From assembly GCA_003993805.1 (NCBI GenBank), contig RSEF01000020.1, positions 9,649,007 to 9,713,006 of the forward strand: DNA of 64,000 nucleotides, in the 5' to 3' direction. The notes beneath the pieces were generated by a model. It was given only the letters and a program-made list of their open reading frames with translations. It was not told the origin of the DNA and searched no databases. How positions within the stretch are numbered: position 1 is the first letter of the stretch; the number at the start of each line of letters is the position of its first letter. Below are positions 1 to 10,771 of this stretch, piece after piece. The stretch is from Himantopus leucocephalus. Its lineage: Eukaryota > Chordata > Aves > Charadriiformes > Recurvirostridae. A program made the translations under genes and the position numbers.

Positions 1-60
1 CCATCCCCGCGACCCCCACGGACCAGCACTGACCGGCCGCTTCGCCTCCGTTTCCCGCAG

Positions 61-102
61 GCTCCGTGCATGCCCGCAGCCGACCGGATCCTGTGCCGCT
101 GA
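61..102 (+). CDS. ID1: ID1 terminal coding exon (partial gene, 3' end only)
   Basis: A splice acceptor (tttcccgcag) ends at base 60. The exon then reads APCMPAADRILCR and stops at TGA 100-102. Human ID1 ends AACVPADDRILCR, as I recall it, and ID1 is known to finish with a tiny last coding exon. ID proteins are helix-loop-helix factors without a basic region; they bind E proteins in the nucleus and block DNA binding and differentiation. The HLH domain itself lies upstream of this window. The gene order (ID1 before BCL2L1, TPX2 and MYLK2) matches the human block and supports the call. Only 13 residues are visible, so identity rests on this tail plus synteny. ID3 or ID2 is less likely because of the ending and the location. 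Confidence 0.85.
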   Translation, partial: APCMPAADRILCR

Positions 103-400
103 GACACCTCCGGAGCCGCCACGGACGTTCCCGGGACCCCGGCCCCGAGCGCCGCGGCTCGCCTGCATCCCGGGACCCCCGGGGCACGGCTGGGGCCGGC
201 AGCCGCTGCCCCCTCCCCTGGCGGGGCTGCCCCGGGGGGGGTTCCCCCGCAGCCTGGGCAGGGGGTGCTGCCCGGCGGCCGCGGGACATATCCTTCTCAG
301 ATTGCTGAGAGCATTTCCCGTATTGTATATTACAATGATGCTGGAGAATATTGTTCTACAATAGCTGGAGTTTTGTTATTAAACAAGCCCTGATGACCAG
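103..400 (+). other. ID1: ID1 3'UTR with ATTAAA poly(A) signal at 378-383
   Basis: After the stop codon the sequence is GC-rich and then turns abruptly AT-rich from about 290. It carries an ATTAAA hexamer at 378-383 followed by a GT-containing stretch. A 3'UTR of about 300 nt is in keeping with the short ID1 message. The exact cleavage point is inferred, around 395-405. Confidence 0.65.
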
Positions 401-3400
401 CCACGCCTCTGCTTCCTGCCCCCCCCGGGGGGGTCTGAGCCTCGGGGACATGCCCCCAGAGGGTATGAAACCGGGGGGGAGCCTGTCCGGACCAGTACCG
501 CTTGGGTGGGTGTGCTGTGGGATACTGGGGCTGGGGTGCCTGTGGTGGTGCTGGGGAGGGGGTGTCTCCCACAGGCTGGTCCTAGTTTCCCCCAGTATGT
601 TGCTGGGGTCTGCAGGTGACCCGACCCTGTCCCTGCAGTGCCCCCACAGAGCCTCTTCCAGGGCCTGGTGGCTTCTGTGGTGTCCACGTCCTGCTCCCGC
701 TCACTCCCCGGGCTCAGACACGGGGTGTCAGGGGCAGGCACATGAGCAAAGCTGTTTCGCACCCTGTTTTCTGCCGTCAGAAGAGATAGCAGCACTGACA
801 CCCATCTCCTCTGGGAAGGCGCCTTGAGGGGACCACATGGAAGGGACAGTGCTTGGGGCCAGGTGTGGGGCTCTGTGCACAGCTGGGGAGTGGGGAGTCC
901 CCATCTCCCTGGGAGCAGTGAGTTTGCAGCGTGGGCCTGCCCTTGCCCCGTTTCCCAGCAGTGTCCCTGTGACTCCTGCAGTCACCGCTGTGTGGGGCTG
1001 AGGCTGGGGTGCAGGTGGCTGCGGGGTGTGGGGGTGATGCTGCCGGGGATGGTCCCATTGTACTGCCCTGAGGTAGAGTGAGCGCAAGCCCGGGGGTACT
1101 GCTCACTGCGGTGCTGCCCCTGTCGTTCTGGCTCGCACTGGTGCAACCCCTGCGAGCAGGGCTGGCGACGGACAAGCTTTTAGGGAGAAGGAAGTTGCAT
1201 CAGGGGTTGTGCAACTGCTCAAGCAGGGGGTGCCCCCGGCAGCAGTGCTGACCTGTGACTCATGAATGCCTCGGGGGACACCCTGCCACCTGCAGCAGAT
1301 TATGGGCCTGGTGGGGGCAAATTGGGATGCCTGGTGGGGCTCAGGGCTGCTGTGGTGGGGCCCGTCCTGCAGCTGGGGGTCTCTGGGGCTGGAAGGGGTT
1401 GACCAGCCCTGGCTGGGGGTGTGTGCATGTGTGTACGTCCGCACAAGCATTCAGGTGTGTTTGCATGTTCACAGGCACAGTCTGTGTGCTCATGTGTGTA
1501 TACACGTGTGTGCCTGTGCCCACTTGTGGTTCCCCAGCCCGGCACATCCCCTGGCAGGGGACCGAGCAGGGGCAGGTGACGTGGGGAACCAGGACACTCC
1601 CTGGTCCAGCCAACCTTGTCCTGGCTGTGACACAGCAGCTGGCGACACGCTGTGGGAGTTGTGGGCTCTGTCTCACTGTGGATGAATCCGTCCATCAGCC
1701 CCAGTGGCCCTTCTGTCATCGGATGGGTCCCCTCCATCACACCACCCAGGTCCTCTCTACCATCCCCACTGGTGTCCCCTCCATCATTTCCCGGGTCCCC
1801 TCCATCGCCCTGGCGCCGCGGCAGCCCCCTGGCCCCGCAGGCTCCCGCCCGGTCCCGGAGCGCGGCGCTGCCGGGGCGGTGGGTCCCTCTCCCGGTGCCC
1901 GCTCGCACTGCACGGCCCGGCCCACCCTCCCGCAGAAGCCCGGAGGATCCCGGAGCAGGGAAAACCGGACCCTGGGAGTTCTGCTCAGTGCGGGAGGTGC
2001 TGGGGCTCTGTCCCATGCCACGGCTCAGTGCTGCATCCCTGCCGTGCTCCCCAGTGCCATCCTTGCCCGTTGACTGCCAGCAGACATGGAAGCTCCGGCT
2101 GGGGCCATGGGGAGAGGGGCTCTGTGCGTGCCCATGTGTGTCCCCACATCTCTGCCCCAAGCCTTTGTGTACCCCATGGCTGAGCCCTCGCAATGCAGCC
2201 CCAACCATCATCCCTGCCCTGGGCACAGGGACGCGGTGTGGCATTGCCGTAGGGCTGCCATGACTGTGGGCCTTGGCACTGCCGGGAGAGATGGAGAGCA
2301 AGGGAAGGGGCTGTGCGGAGCCAGCCCAGGCACAGAGCAGGGCTGAGCCGCCTGCCACGTGCCGGGATGCTGGATGCGGCTGCACCAGGATGCACTGGAG
2401 AGCCCCAGGGAGTGCCCAGCCCTGCAGGCACCTGCGCCCCAACTGGTCCCTTGTTGTTTTGATGGGACCTGATTCATCCCGGAAGGGATTAGGGACCGGG
2501 GAACCGGGTGACGTTCTAGTCTGACCAGCCTGGCCACCCCGGAATGGACATCAGCGTCAGAGCCAGTCCTTACTGCTCGCTGCCACGTACAGCCCCGAGG
2601 ACATGGTGGAGCTGGGACCCACGGCCCCAGCGGCATGGGGCACGGCGACCGTCTGCCATGGTGAGGCTTGGTGCAGGGCAGGGACACCCAGAGATACAGG
2701 GGTTGTGGTGGGCGTGGGGCTGGGGGTAGCGCTGGCCTTTGGGACACTGCTGGGGCCGTGGCCATCGCTGTGGCTGTGGCTGGTGGAGCTGGGGGCCCTG
2801 GGCAAGTGAGAAGCTGCTCTTGAGGTGCGTTACGTGGGACTGTGGTCCCTCTGGTGAGGACGGCCATGGGCCCTACATCCCTGCATGGTGCTGGGACAGG
2901 ACCCTTTCCCCATCCCTCCCGGAGGGATCTTTGGGGTTTTTTTGAGATCTTTGAGGAATCCAGGGAGGCAGCTGGATACATGGCTGGTGCCATCCGCTGC
3001 ACTGTCCAGCCGAAGGGGCTCAGGATGGTCCCACCGGTAGCGGGTTTGGGAGCGCGGGCTGCTCTTCCCCTGCGGCTGGGGCTTTTTGAAGGGGATTGCA
3101 CAGTTCTGCTCTCGCTCTGACTGTCCTGACCTTCCCGTCACTCCATGGCCCTGGGGGCTGCTGCCGTGTCCCAGCCAACCTGACACTCACTGAGGTTCAG
3201 GTGCCCCCACACAGGGTCCCCAAATCCCTTCCCAAAGTAGGAGCACTGCCCCCCTGTGCAAGCCAATCGACCCCTGTGCCCCGGTATAGCCCCTCTGCCC
3301 CAGGACCGACTCGTCACATCCCCCTGCTCCTCCATCGCCCTCAGGCTGGGGACCTTTGAAGCCCCTTGAGACCCTGGCCCAGCTGGGTCTCTGCGTGTCT

Positions 3401-3660
3401 CCACATGCCAGCCACATGCTCCCATCGGGAGTACTGGCCAGTGCCCCTGGCTCCCGCAGACCCCCAGGGTGGGGGGCTGGCAGTGACATGGCGTGGGGAC
3501 CCTGCCTTCCTCTGCTCCCACGACAGGCGTGAGTGGGGAACAACGGGGGAACTGGCTTCCCCTTTGAGTCACGCGTTGGGCAAGGACGGGTTTTTGGCGG
3601 CCAGAGCACTGCGGTGAGCCCCGCATGTGCGCAGAAGGCTGATGTCACCCTGGACTCTCT
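401..3660. other. Intergenic stretch with no recognised gene (ID1 to BPI-like)
   Basis: This is GC-rich sequence with long chance open frames on both strands. None of the translations resembles a family I know. It contains a TG-rich stretch at about 1,420-1,530. In mammals COX4I2 occupies the interval after ID1. I looked for cytochrome c oxidase subunit 4 motifs in the translations and saw none. Confidence 0.5.
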
Positions 3661-3668
3661 GTCCCTGA

Positions 3669-3674
3669 TATAAG
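3669..3674 (+). promoter_or_regulatory. Candidate TATA box of the BPI-like gene
   Basis: TATAAG (context gatataagtcc) lies 60 bp before the ATG at 3,734. This predicts a start site near 3,700 and a short leader of about 35 nt. BPI/LBP-family genes are tissue-restricted, so a TATA promoter is reasonable. The call is from motif and spacing alone. Confidence 0.5.
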
Positions 3675-3733
3675 TCCTGGCTGGGCTGGTGCAAGGGGAC
3701 AGGGTCTTCGCAGCGGCCGAACATCCCACAGCC

Positions 3734-6700
3734 ATGTCATCTGCTCCAGCCTGCAGGTCCCGGCACCATCCCCAAGGCACATCGTGGACGGCATGGCTCT
3801 GCCTCCTGCTCCTGCTGACTGCCTGCGTGCCCGCGGCCGGCACCAACCCCGGCATCAAGGCCCGGCTGACCCGGAGGGCACTGGAATTCGGTGGGTCTCG
3901 CACCCCTGACCACCCGTGGGGGAACTGGGCAGGGGGTGGAGGGGGACCATGCCCAGACCACCTGGGATGGGGGATGGAGGGGTGTCTTGGACCTGGCTGC
4001 TTGCCCCACCAGCACCCTGGCCCCTTCGCTAGTGCCCTCCCCTAAATCCCTGCTCTGCCCCAGGCCGGCGGTTTGGGCTGGAGCTGCTCCAATCGCTGCT
4101 GCAGAAGGAGCACAAGCTGAACCTGACGGGCTCCTACGACAGCCCACTTCTGGGGACACTCACCTACGCTGTGCCCCGGTAAGAGCTGCCCACAGGGTCC
4201 CTGTCCCTGTCCCCGTCCCCGTCCCCAGCCCCATCCCCATCCCAGCCATGCCCTGTGTGCAGCTGTGAGCACAGGCTGCCCGTGTTGTGCAGGATTCACA
4301 TCCACGAGCTGCAGATAAATGACTCCACCGTGGACTTCGCTGAGGACGTAGGGGTGAGGCTGATGGTGCAGCACGCCCGCATCCGGCTCAGCGCCGACTG
4401 GGCAGCCCAGCTGGGTGCCATGTGAGTCCTCACTCATAGGGGGTATGGGGATGGGGACCTGGGTGGCTCAGGGTAGCTCGGGGCCACCGCTGTCCCCATG
4501 CTCACCCACTCTATCCTCAGCCAGGACAGGGGCTCCGTTGAACTCCGCATGCATGACCTGGCCGTGGTGGCGGTGCTGGGGGTGAGCGTGGATGGCAGCG
4601 GCCGTCCCATGGTGTGGAGTGCTGGCTGCGATGCCCGCGGCACTGACCTGCACTTGGAGTTTCACCGTGGACACAGGTGATGCCGGGACCCCCATCTCCC
4701 TCCATGGGGACTCCCCAGTGCCCCCAGTGGGGGTGTTGGTCTGGGGGAGGCTGGGGGCACTCCACGGTGACCTGAGGATGCTGTTCTGCCCCACAGCTGG
4801 TTCTACAACTTGCTAGCACCGCTGCTCCAGAGAGCCCTGCGGCGGGATCTGAACAAGCAGGTGGGTGCTTGGCCCCTGCGCTGTAGGGAGCTGGTGTCCC
4901 TGTCCCCCCAAGTCCGCAGCTTGGAGACCCCTGTCTGTGGGCTCGCTGACACCCTGCTCTGCTTCCAGCTCTGCCTCGAGCTCCGCAGGGGTGTCAGCAG
5001 GCTGGAGGCTGCCCTGAAGCATGTGAAAGGTGGGTGAGGGGACGCTGGGGACCAGGGCTGGGGCAGGAGGGGACTGGGCAGGGTGGCCCAGGTGATGCTG
5101 TGTGTGGGGCTGATGCCCAGTGTGGTCTGAGGGACTGAGGGCTGCAGGAGGGGGTGGGTGGTCTGGCTCCTCCCAACCGCCCCTGTGTCCCTGCAGTGTC
5201 CACCCAGCTGGACCCCTTCGCCGCCATCGACTACTCCCTTCTGGGGCAGCCGGCCATCATGGCGGAGCATGGCGACGTCGCCCTCAAGGTACCGCCATCC
5301 GGGTTGTCCCTGGGCTGGCTCTGGGAACGGGGTGCGGGGGGAGCTGGGCTGAGCCTCACATCTGTTCCTCCGTCTGTCTGCACAGGGGGAGTTCTTCAGG
5401 GTGGGCAAGTTCCAGCAGAGACCCTCCTTGGCAAAGCCCGTGGCACTGCCCGTGGCGTTGCCTGCAGCTCTGCCCATGGCACTGCCCGTGGCACATGAGC
5501 CCATGCTGCTGCTGGCCATCACGGAGTTCGTTGCCAACTCAGCCGCCTTCACGTACTTCACAGCCGGAGCTCTGCACAAGAACATCTCCAGTGACATGGT
5601 AGGAACAGCTCCAGGCGTGGCTGCGGGGCAGGGCTCCCCCCTCCGGGGTCCCACTGGGGTGTCCCCACACCCACCCGTGCCTTGTCACACCAGTGTCCCA
5701 ACCTCTCTGCTGCCTTCCAGCTCCCGCGGCGGTTCCCGCTCCAGCTGAGGACCAAGAACATGGGGCTTTTCTCCCCACAGGTGGGTGTGGGTGGGATGGG
5801 ACTTGGGGAGAATAGGACACAGGATGGGACGTAGGAGGAATGGGACACAGGTAGGATGGGATGCAGGAGGGACAAGATATGAGATGGGATGCAGGAGGGG
5901 TGAGACGCAGGAGGGATGGGACATAGGATGGGATGCAGGTGGAATGGGATGCAGGAGGAACAGGACAGGGGATGGGATGTAGGAGGGGTGGGACACGGGT
6001 TGTCATACAGCCAGGATGGGACACAGGAGGAATGGGATGCGGGGTAGATAGGACATGGGATGGGATGCAGGTAGAATGGGCAGGACGAGATGCAGGACGG
6101 GATGCAGGCAGGATGGGACGCAGGCAGGACAGGACATGGGCAGGTGGACCACGGGCAAGACAGGGACGCATTGCCCACCCTGCCTGCACCAGGGCAGGGC
6201 AGTGATGGGGCACATGGGCCTCGGGAAGTGGTGGGGGCCGGCTGGGAGCCCAGGCTGGTGCCCATGGCGCTGGCAGTGCCAGTGTGGCTCTGTGCCAGCG
6301 CAGCCATCTTTCCCCCAGCTGCAGGAGCGCTACCCGGACCAGCCCATGGAGCTGCACCTCTCAGCCCGCCGGCAGCCCCTGCTGTCCTGCCACCCTGACG
6401 CCCTGCACGGGGCCCTCTTCAGCTCTGCCGAGGCCTTTGTGGTGCTGCCCAATGCCACCCGCGTCCCCGCTTTTCTGCTGAACATTGTGAGTGTCTGCTG
6501 TTGCTGTGGCACAGGGTCTGCTGCCTGCGCTCCAGGCTGGGGCAGCACTGGGCGATGCTGGGGTGATGCTGGGGTGATGCTGGGGCGATGCTGGGGTGAT
6601 GCTGGGGCAATGCTGGGTGACACTGGGCGATGCTTACAGTGATGCAGGGTGATGCTGGGTGACGCAGGGTGGCAGCGGGCGATGCAGGGTTGTAGGCACT

Positions 6701-7718
6701 GCCCTGGTCTTTCTGACATCTCTTCTTGCTGCAGGACGCCAACGTGACAGGGAAGCCAACCATCACTGGGAACAGGCTCGGGGGCACCGTGAGCCTGAAG
6801 GGGTGAGTCCCCAGCCCCGTGCTGGGTCTGGCCTCCCCATGGATGTCCCCAGGGAGCTCCCGCCATTCCTCACCTCTGGTCTTTTGCCTCCCTGAGTCCT
6901 GTATTGCCTGCTCGGACCTCATCCTGCCCCTGGCTTTTGGCCATGCCCACTGCCCTGTCACTCGTACCCCAGCTAGGTCCTCAGCTGGACCCATTCTGCC
7001 GGGCTCCCAGCCCTGCCATGGGGCTCAGCCCATCCCTGCCCCGGGAGGGGACAGTCCACGTCCCCATGCCTGGCTCTCACCCTGCTCTCGCCCTCCAGGC
7101 TCAGCGTGGCGCAGGTGACGTCGCATGTGGGCCCAGTGGAGGTGAGTGGCTGTGCCAGGGGCACGACGGGGCAGCCAAGGGGAGCCTTGGGCTCCACACC
7201 GGCCTGGGAGCAGGGTTTGGGGGGGTGGGGTCTGGGGGGATGGGGTCTGGGGGGATGGGATTTGGGGGTGCTGTGGACCTCATGCAAGGCCAGTGTGGGT
7301 GCAGCGCTGGCACAGGGGAGCTCAGCCCTGCCTGCACCGCAGCCCCTTCTGCCTGTCCCGCAGGTGAAGAGGCTGGAGAACCTGCTGAAATTTGGGCTGT
7401 GGCTTTTCGGGGTGCCCTGGGCAAACAGTGAGTGCTGTCCCTATCCTGTCCCCATTCCCCCCCACCCCACCCCAAACCTGCCCTGGGGCTGCCCCCCCTC
7501 ATGCCCTGCTCTCCCCTCAGAGCGTCTCCAGGCCGGCATCCCCCTGCCCACCCCGCACGGCCTCAGCCTGCTCAACACCCGGCTCTCGCTGCAGGAGGTG
7601 GGTGCTGCCACTGTCCCCTTACCCCAGTGCCCCCCACTTCCCCCACGTCCCCTCCGCTCACCCCGACTCTCCACAGGGCTTCATGCTCATCGTCACGGAC
7701 CTGCAGTACAAGTCCTGA
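3734..7718 (+). CDS. BPI/LBP-family secreted lipid/LPS-binding protein, 15 exons, 502 aa
   Basis: Exons: 3734-3890, 4064-4178, 4293-4421, 4521-4676, 4797-4860, 4969-5029, 5197-5288, 5386-5598, 5721-5780, 6319-6486, 6735-6802, 7099-7141, 7364-7427, 7521-7597, 7677-7718. All have GT-AG borders, and the phases join into one 502-aa frame. The start gives a signal peptide (core AWLCLLLLLTACVPAAG). Family marks: NPGIKARLTRRALEFG at the mature N-terminus; the conserved cysteine pair (SAGC in exon 4, NKQLC at the exon 5-6 join); a proline-rich linker in exon 8; and a C-terminal barrel with LQAGIPLPTPHGLSLLNT like BPI's KLQKGFPLPTP. Five N-glycosylation sequons are visible. The two-barrel fold binds lipids such as LPS outside the cell. 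It resembles BPI and LBP more than the BPIFB/PLUNC proteins, but I cannot assign the exact orthologue. The linker carries an unusual PVALP-type repeat. Confidence 0.9.
4198..4243. repeat. Hexamer-like CCCTGT/CCCCGT simple repeat in BPI-like intron 2
   Basis: A run of six-base units (ccctgt, ccccgt, ccccat variants) lies in the intron between exons 2 and 3 of the BPI-like gene, about 50 bp before the exon 3 acceptor. It is an imperfect short tandem repeat with no evident function. Confidence 0.6.
5783..6150. repeat. GGGATGCAGG-type minisatellite in BPI-like intron 9
   Basis: Nearly the whole 5' part of intron 9 is built from imperfect units of roughly 10-20 bases, variants of gggatgcagg, agggatgggac and ataggatggg. 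The purine strand is the transcribed-sense strand. It is likely length-variable between individuals. It ends about 170 bp before the exon 10 acceptor at 6,318. Confidence 0.85.
6540..6690. repeat. GATGCTGGG(G/C)T tandem repeat in BPI-like intron 10
   Basis: About ten imperfect copies of a 10-12-base unit (gatgctggggt, gatgctggggc, gatgcagggt) lie between exons 10 and 11. This is a second G-rich minisatellite in the same gene, distinct in unit from the intron 9 array. Confidence 0.8.
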
Positions 7719-7886
7719 GACCAGCTGCTGCGAGGGAACCCACCAGCCCCCTGCGAGCCGCGTCCCCCGTCACTGTCCTGCTGACAGCCAGGGAGAAGAC
7801 GATGCCATCACGGTGCCATGGCCGGCAGAGCCACCCGGCCATGGGACCCACTGACCCCCCCACCTGCTGGGGGCTTCTCAGGAGAC

Positions 7887-7892
7887 ATTAAA
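7887..7892 (+). terminator. Poly(A) signal ATTAAA of the BPI-like gene
   Basis: ATTAAA lies 169 nt after the stop codon and is followed within 30 nt by GT-rich sequence (gagtgtggct, tggtgtggtgtgtgg). This gives a short 3'UTR, as is usual for the family. Confidence 0.75.
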
Positions 7893-7894
7893 TC

Positions 7895-8936
7895 CGTGAG
7901 TGTGGCTCAGCCTGGTGTGGTGTGTGGTGCTTGGGGACCCCCTGTAGATGGGTCCCCCAGGCAGGGTCCCATTCCCACCTCCGTGCTGGGGCATCACCGT
8001 GTCCCCGGCTGCGTGGGGCTCCGGTTGTCCCGTCGGTGAGGGGTCCCGTCGGCGTCAGAGGGGCGGGAGGGTGTGAGGGACTCAGGGGGACTCTGGGGAC
8101 AGGGCTGGTGGCTCTTGAGGATCGAGGGGACACCTCCAACCCTTGCGTGTGTGCTGGCCATGCGGATGCCCTCCATGCTGCGGCTGCAGCTCCAGAGCAG
8201 CTTCCCCCGTCGCCCACGGGATGGTGCTCGTGTCCGTGGCCTCCCACCGCGTCCCGCCCGCCCACGGCCGCCAGGCCCCGCTCTGCTCCGCCCGCTGCCC
8301 CCCCCTCCCCGCTCCGCCCGGCCCCTGCGCACCCCGGAGGGGACGTGGGGGGGATGTGGGAAGGCTGAGGCGCAAGCAGGGAGCGTCCTGCCGGGAAGGG
8401 GTGGGGGGGGGGGCNTGGGGCATCCCGAACAAGCCCCTGTTTGTGGGACCAGGCCCACCCGCGTGGGGTTCAAACCGTGGCGAGATGAGCCCCCCCCCCC
8501 CAAGAGATAAGGTGGTATTGGGAGGAGGTTCCCCTTTTCCCAGCTCAGCGGTGGCAGTGCTGGGGGCGAGGGGCAGCCCTGGGAACGCGGGTGTGTGTTT
8601 GTGTGTGTGTGGCTGTGGCACTCAACGAGGCACCCACTGGGATGCGGGGCTGCGAGCCCCCTGCCCTCCTCACCCCACCGTGGCTGTGGATGCTCCCTCT
8701 GCCCGGCTCCCCCACTGGTGTTGAGCCCACAGCCCCAAAATCATTCCCCCCAGCCCAGCTCCTGTCCCATCGATGAGGACCGAGGAGCCTGGCTCCAGTG
8801 AGACATAGAAGGAACGGGCAGGGATCTGCCCCGATGCTGCCTGCGACAGAGACAGGCAGCCACACACCACCGTGGTCCAAGCAGGCAGCACCTCGCCACG
8901 CCAACCCTGCCCAGCACCACCCCCTTGGGACAAAAC

Positions 8937-8983
<47 letters not shown>

Positions 8984-9090
8984 CGNGACCCATTCCCCCC
9001 TCCATCCATTTCGCTGAAGGCAGCTCCCACCCAAAGCAGCCCTAATCACCCCCCACCATGCTCACAAAGACCACAGCACCATCGATGACA
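7895..9090. other. Intergenic spacer between the convergent BPI-like and BCL2L1 3' ends
   Basis: Very GC-rich. It holds a G-run ending in a single N at 8,415, a short GT repeat at about 8,590-8,612, and a poly-C tract of more than 40 bases ending at an N at 8,986. No supported gene was seen on either strand; the long open frames follow from base composition. Confidence 0.6.
8939..8986. repeat. Poly-C homopolymer ending at an assembly N
   Basis: An uninterrupted C tract of more than 40 bases is followed by cggcg and a single N at 8,986. Long homopolymer C next to an unresolved base suggests a sequencing or assembly limit; the true length is uncertain. Confidence 0.85.
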
Positions 9091-9094
9091 AGAG

Positions 9095-9100
9095 TTTATT
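9095..9100 (-). terminator. BCL2L1: Distal poly(A) signal (AATAAA) for BCL2L1
   Basis: TTTATT on the + strand reads AATAAA on the minus strand. It is followed by a GT-rich downstream element (minus strand GGTGCTGTGGTCTTTGTGAG). Use of this site would give a 3'UTR of about 1.7 kb. The minus-strand sequence just upstream, at 9,330-9,420, is AT-rich like a 3'UTR. Assignment to BCL2L1 is by strand and position. Confidence 0.6.
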
Positions 9101-9151
9101 AGTGGACACCTCCACCTGGAAACCGAAGCGTTCGACAGGCTAATGCTAATC

Positions 9152-9224
9152 CTCACACTCGCCACATAGGATCCGCTCCTGGCACCATAAGCGCCAGGAG
9201 CGGATCCTACGTGGCGAGTGTGAG
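9152..9224 (-). repeat. Near-perfect inverted repeat: 32-bp arms, 9-nt loop
   Basis: The left arm 9152-9183 and right arm 9193-9224 are reverse complements at 31 of 32 positions, separated by accataagc at 9184-9192. Each arm contains GGATCC and ends in GTGTGAG or CTCACAC. The only mismatch (A at 9166 against C at 9210) becomes a U:G wobble if the minus strand is transcribed, so a minus-strand RNA would pair along the full 32 bp. The hairpin sits about 50 nt before the distal BCL2L1 poly(A) signal. Alternatives are a real structured 3'UTR element or precursor-like hairpin, or a fold-back artefact. Confidence 0.9.
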
Positions 9225-10435
9225 TCCGTGCCCAGCAGCCAAACGGGACCCCCAGGAGCCTATGGTTCCCCCCCCCCCCCCCCCAGCCTCCATCCCACCT
9301 TGGCCTCTGCAGGGAGCACGGCCCCACACATAAATACGGACAGACAAGATAACAAAAATAGCATTAAGAGTATTCACAAATGAATTAAAAACTACTCGGA
9401 TATGTACAGCAGAGCGCGGGCGGTATGTACACAGACAAGCCCGCATGGACAGCTGGGTCTGCCGGTGGTGGTCTCCAAAGTACGAGCGGTTATTTTTGAA
9501 GCTAATTTCAGCCCAAAGCCCGGAGGTCCCGTGCCCCAGTGGCAGCAAGAGCAGCGCGGGGGTCGGGGGGGGGGGAAAGCCAGGCACCTCTGCCACTGCA
9601 CACACCCGTTACAGCCACACCACGGGGACAGGGATCTGCCTGTGCTACGGGGACCGGCAGCAACCAGGGCAGGGCACGAGAGGCCAGCAGCTCTCACTGT
9701 CCCCAAAGAGGCTTCTCAGCGGCAGGGAAGGCTCTCAGCCTCCCTGGGCTCACGTGCCCGCTAGCCCCATGGACGGGCTGTGGTGGGGCTGCTACGAGGG
9801 CTCTGCCTTCCCCTGCTGCCACCCCAGTGAAGGGCAGAAGCATCGCTCCCCCCTACCCCTTCCACCCCCCAGCTCTCTAGTCCTGCACTTGCTGGATGCC
9901 ACAGCCCCAGCTCTCCGCAGAGCCCCTTGTACCAGGGCAGGGGCCGGGGAAAGCGCTCTCCCCCCTCACCTGCCTCCTTCCTTTGCCAGCCCGGAGGAGA
10001 AGCAGGTTGTGAGGAGGGACACACTGTCCCGCAGCAATCTACATTCAGAGGGAGAAGGAGGAAGAGGAGGAGGATCACTTCCAACCAGGCACAGCCCTCA
10101 GCCTGACACACCATCCTCACCCTCATCCCAGCAGCTGATGTCTGGGGAGAAATGGGCTCAGAGGATGACATGAGGGCAGAGCTCCTCAGCCCCAGCCTCC
10201 GTTTCTTCCTCCTGGCTCCCCCACACCACAGGGATGCGCTCTGCCCAGAGGATGCGGAGATGGGGTAGGGATGCTGCAGGAAAGCTCCGTCCCATTCTGC
10301 AGCCTGCCTCTTCCCAGGGCCTGAGCATGCCGGAGATGGGGGCACGGAGCCTCAACCCTTGCTCTGGCTGGGGAACCTTATATTAGTGACACATCTACAC
10401 ACACGCACGCACTCACACATGCAAAAATAAGTTTG

Positions 10436-10441
10436 TTTATT
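10436..10441 (-). terminator. BCL2L1: Proximal poly(A) signal (AATAAA) for BCL2L1
   Basis: TTTATT on the + strand is AATAAA on the minus strand, about 330 nt after the BCL2L1 stop. Just beyond it the minus strand is strongly GT-rich (GTGTGAGTGCGTGCGTGTGT), a textbook downstream element. This is likely the main or short-isoform cleavage site. Confidence 0.75.
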
Positions 10442-10771
10442 CCCTTCAAAGTGATCTAGAGGACCTTGCAGGGCTGGGACACCTTCTAGCCAGTACTCCC
10501 CCCGGCTGCCTGGATCCCCCCAGTGCTGGGAGCTGTTGGCTGAAGCGCTGCATTGGTCTCAGCGCCTTTAAAACACAACGGAACGGTAAGTAAGAGGGGC
10601 TACGATAAAAGGAGCTGGCGGCATGAGGGAGAAAGCTCCGTGGAGCAGGACGCTCGCCCGGGAGGCAGAGGGGCTGCCCCCCCGCGCCGGTGACGGTGCT
10701 CAGGAGCGGAGTGTAGTGGATGTGGCGGTGAAGGCGCAGCCGTCCTGGCGATGGGGGGACTCGGCGGCGGA

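Noticed and set aside
2543..2809. Open frame ending in a hydrophobic stretch that looks like a membrane segment
   Set aside because: It opens right after a stop, matches no family I know, and the hydrophobic run follows from GT-rich low-complexity sequence.
401..3660. COX4I2, expected from mammalian synteny
   Set aside because: No recognisable cytochrome c oxidase subunit 4 segment on either strand.
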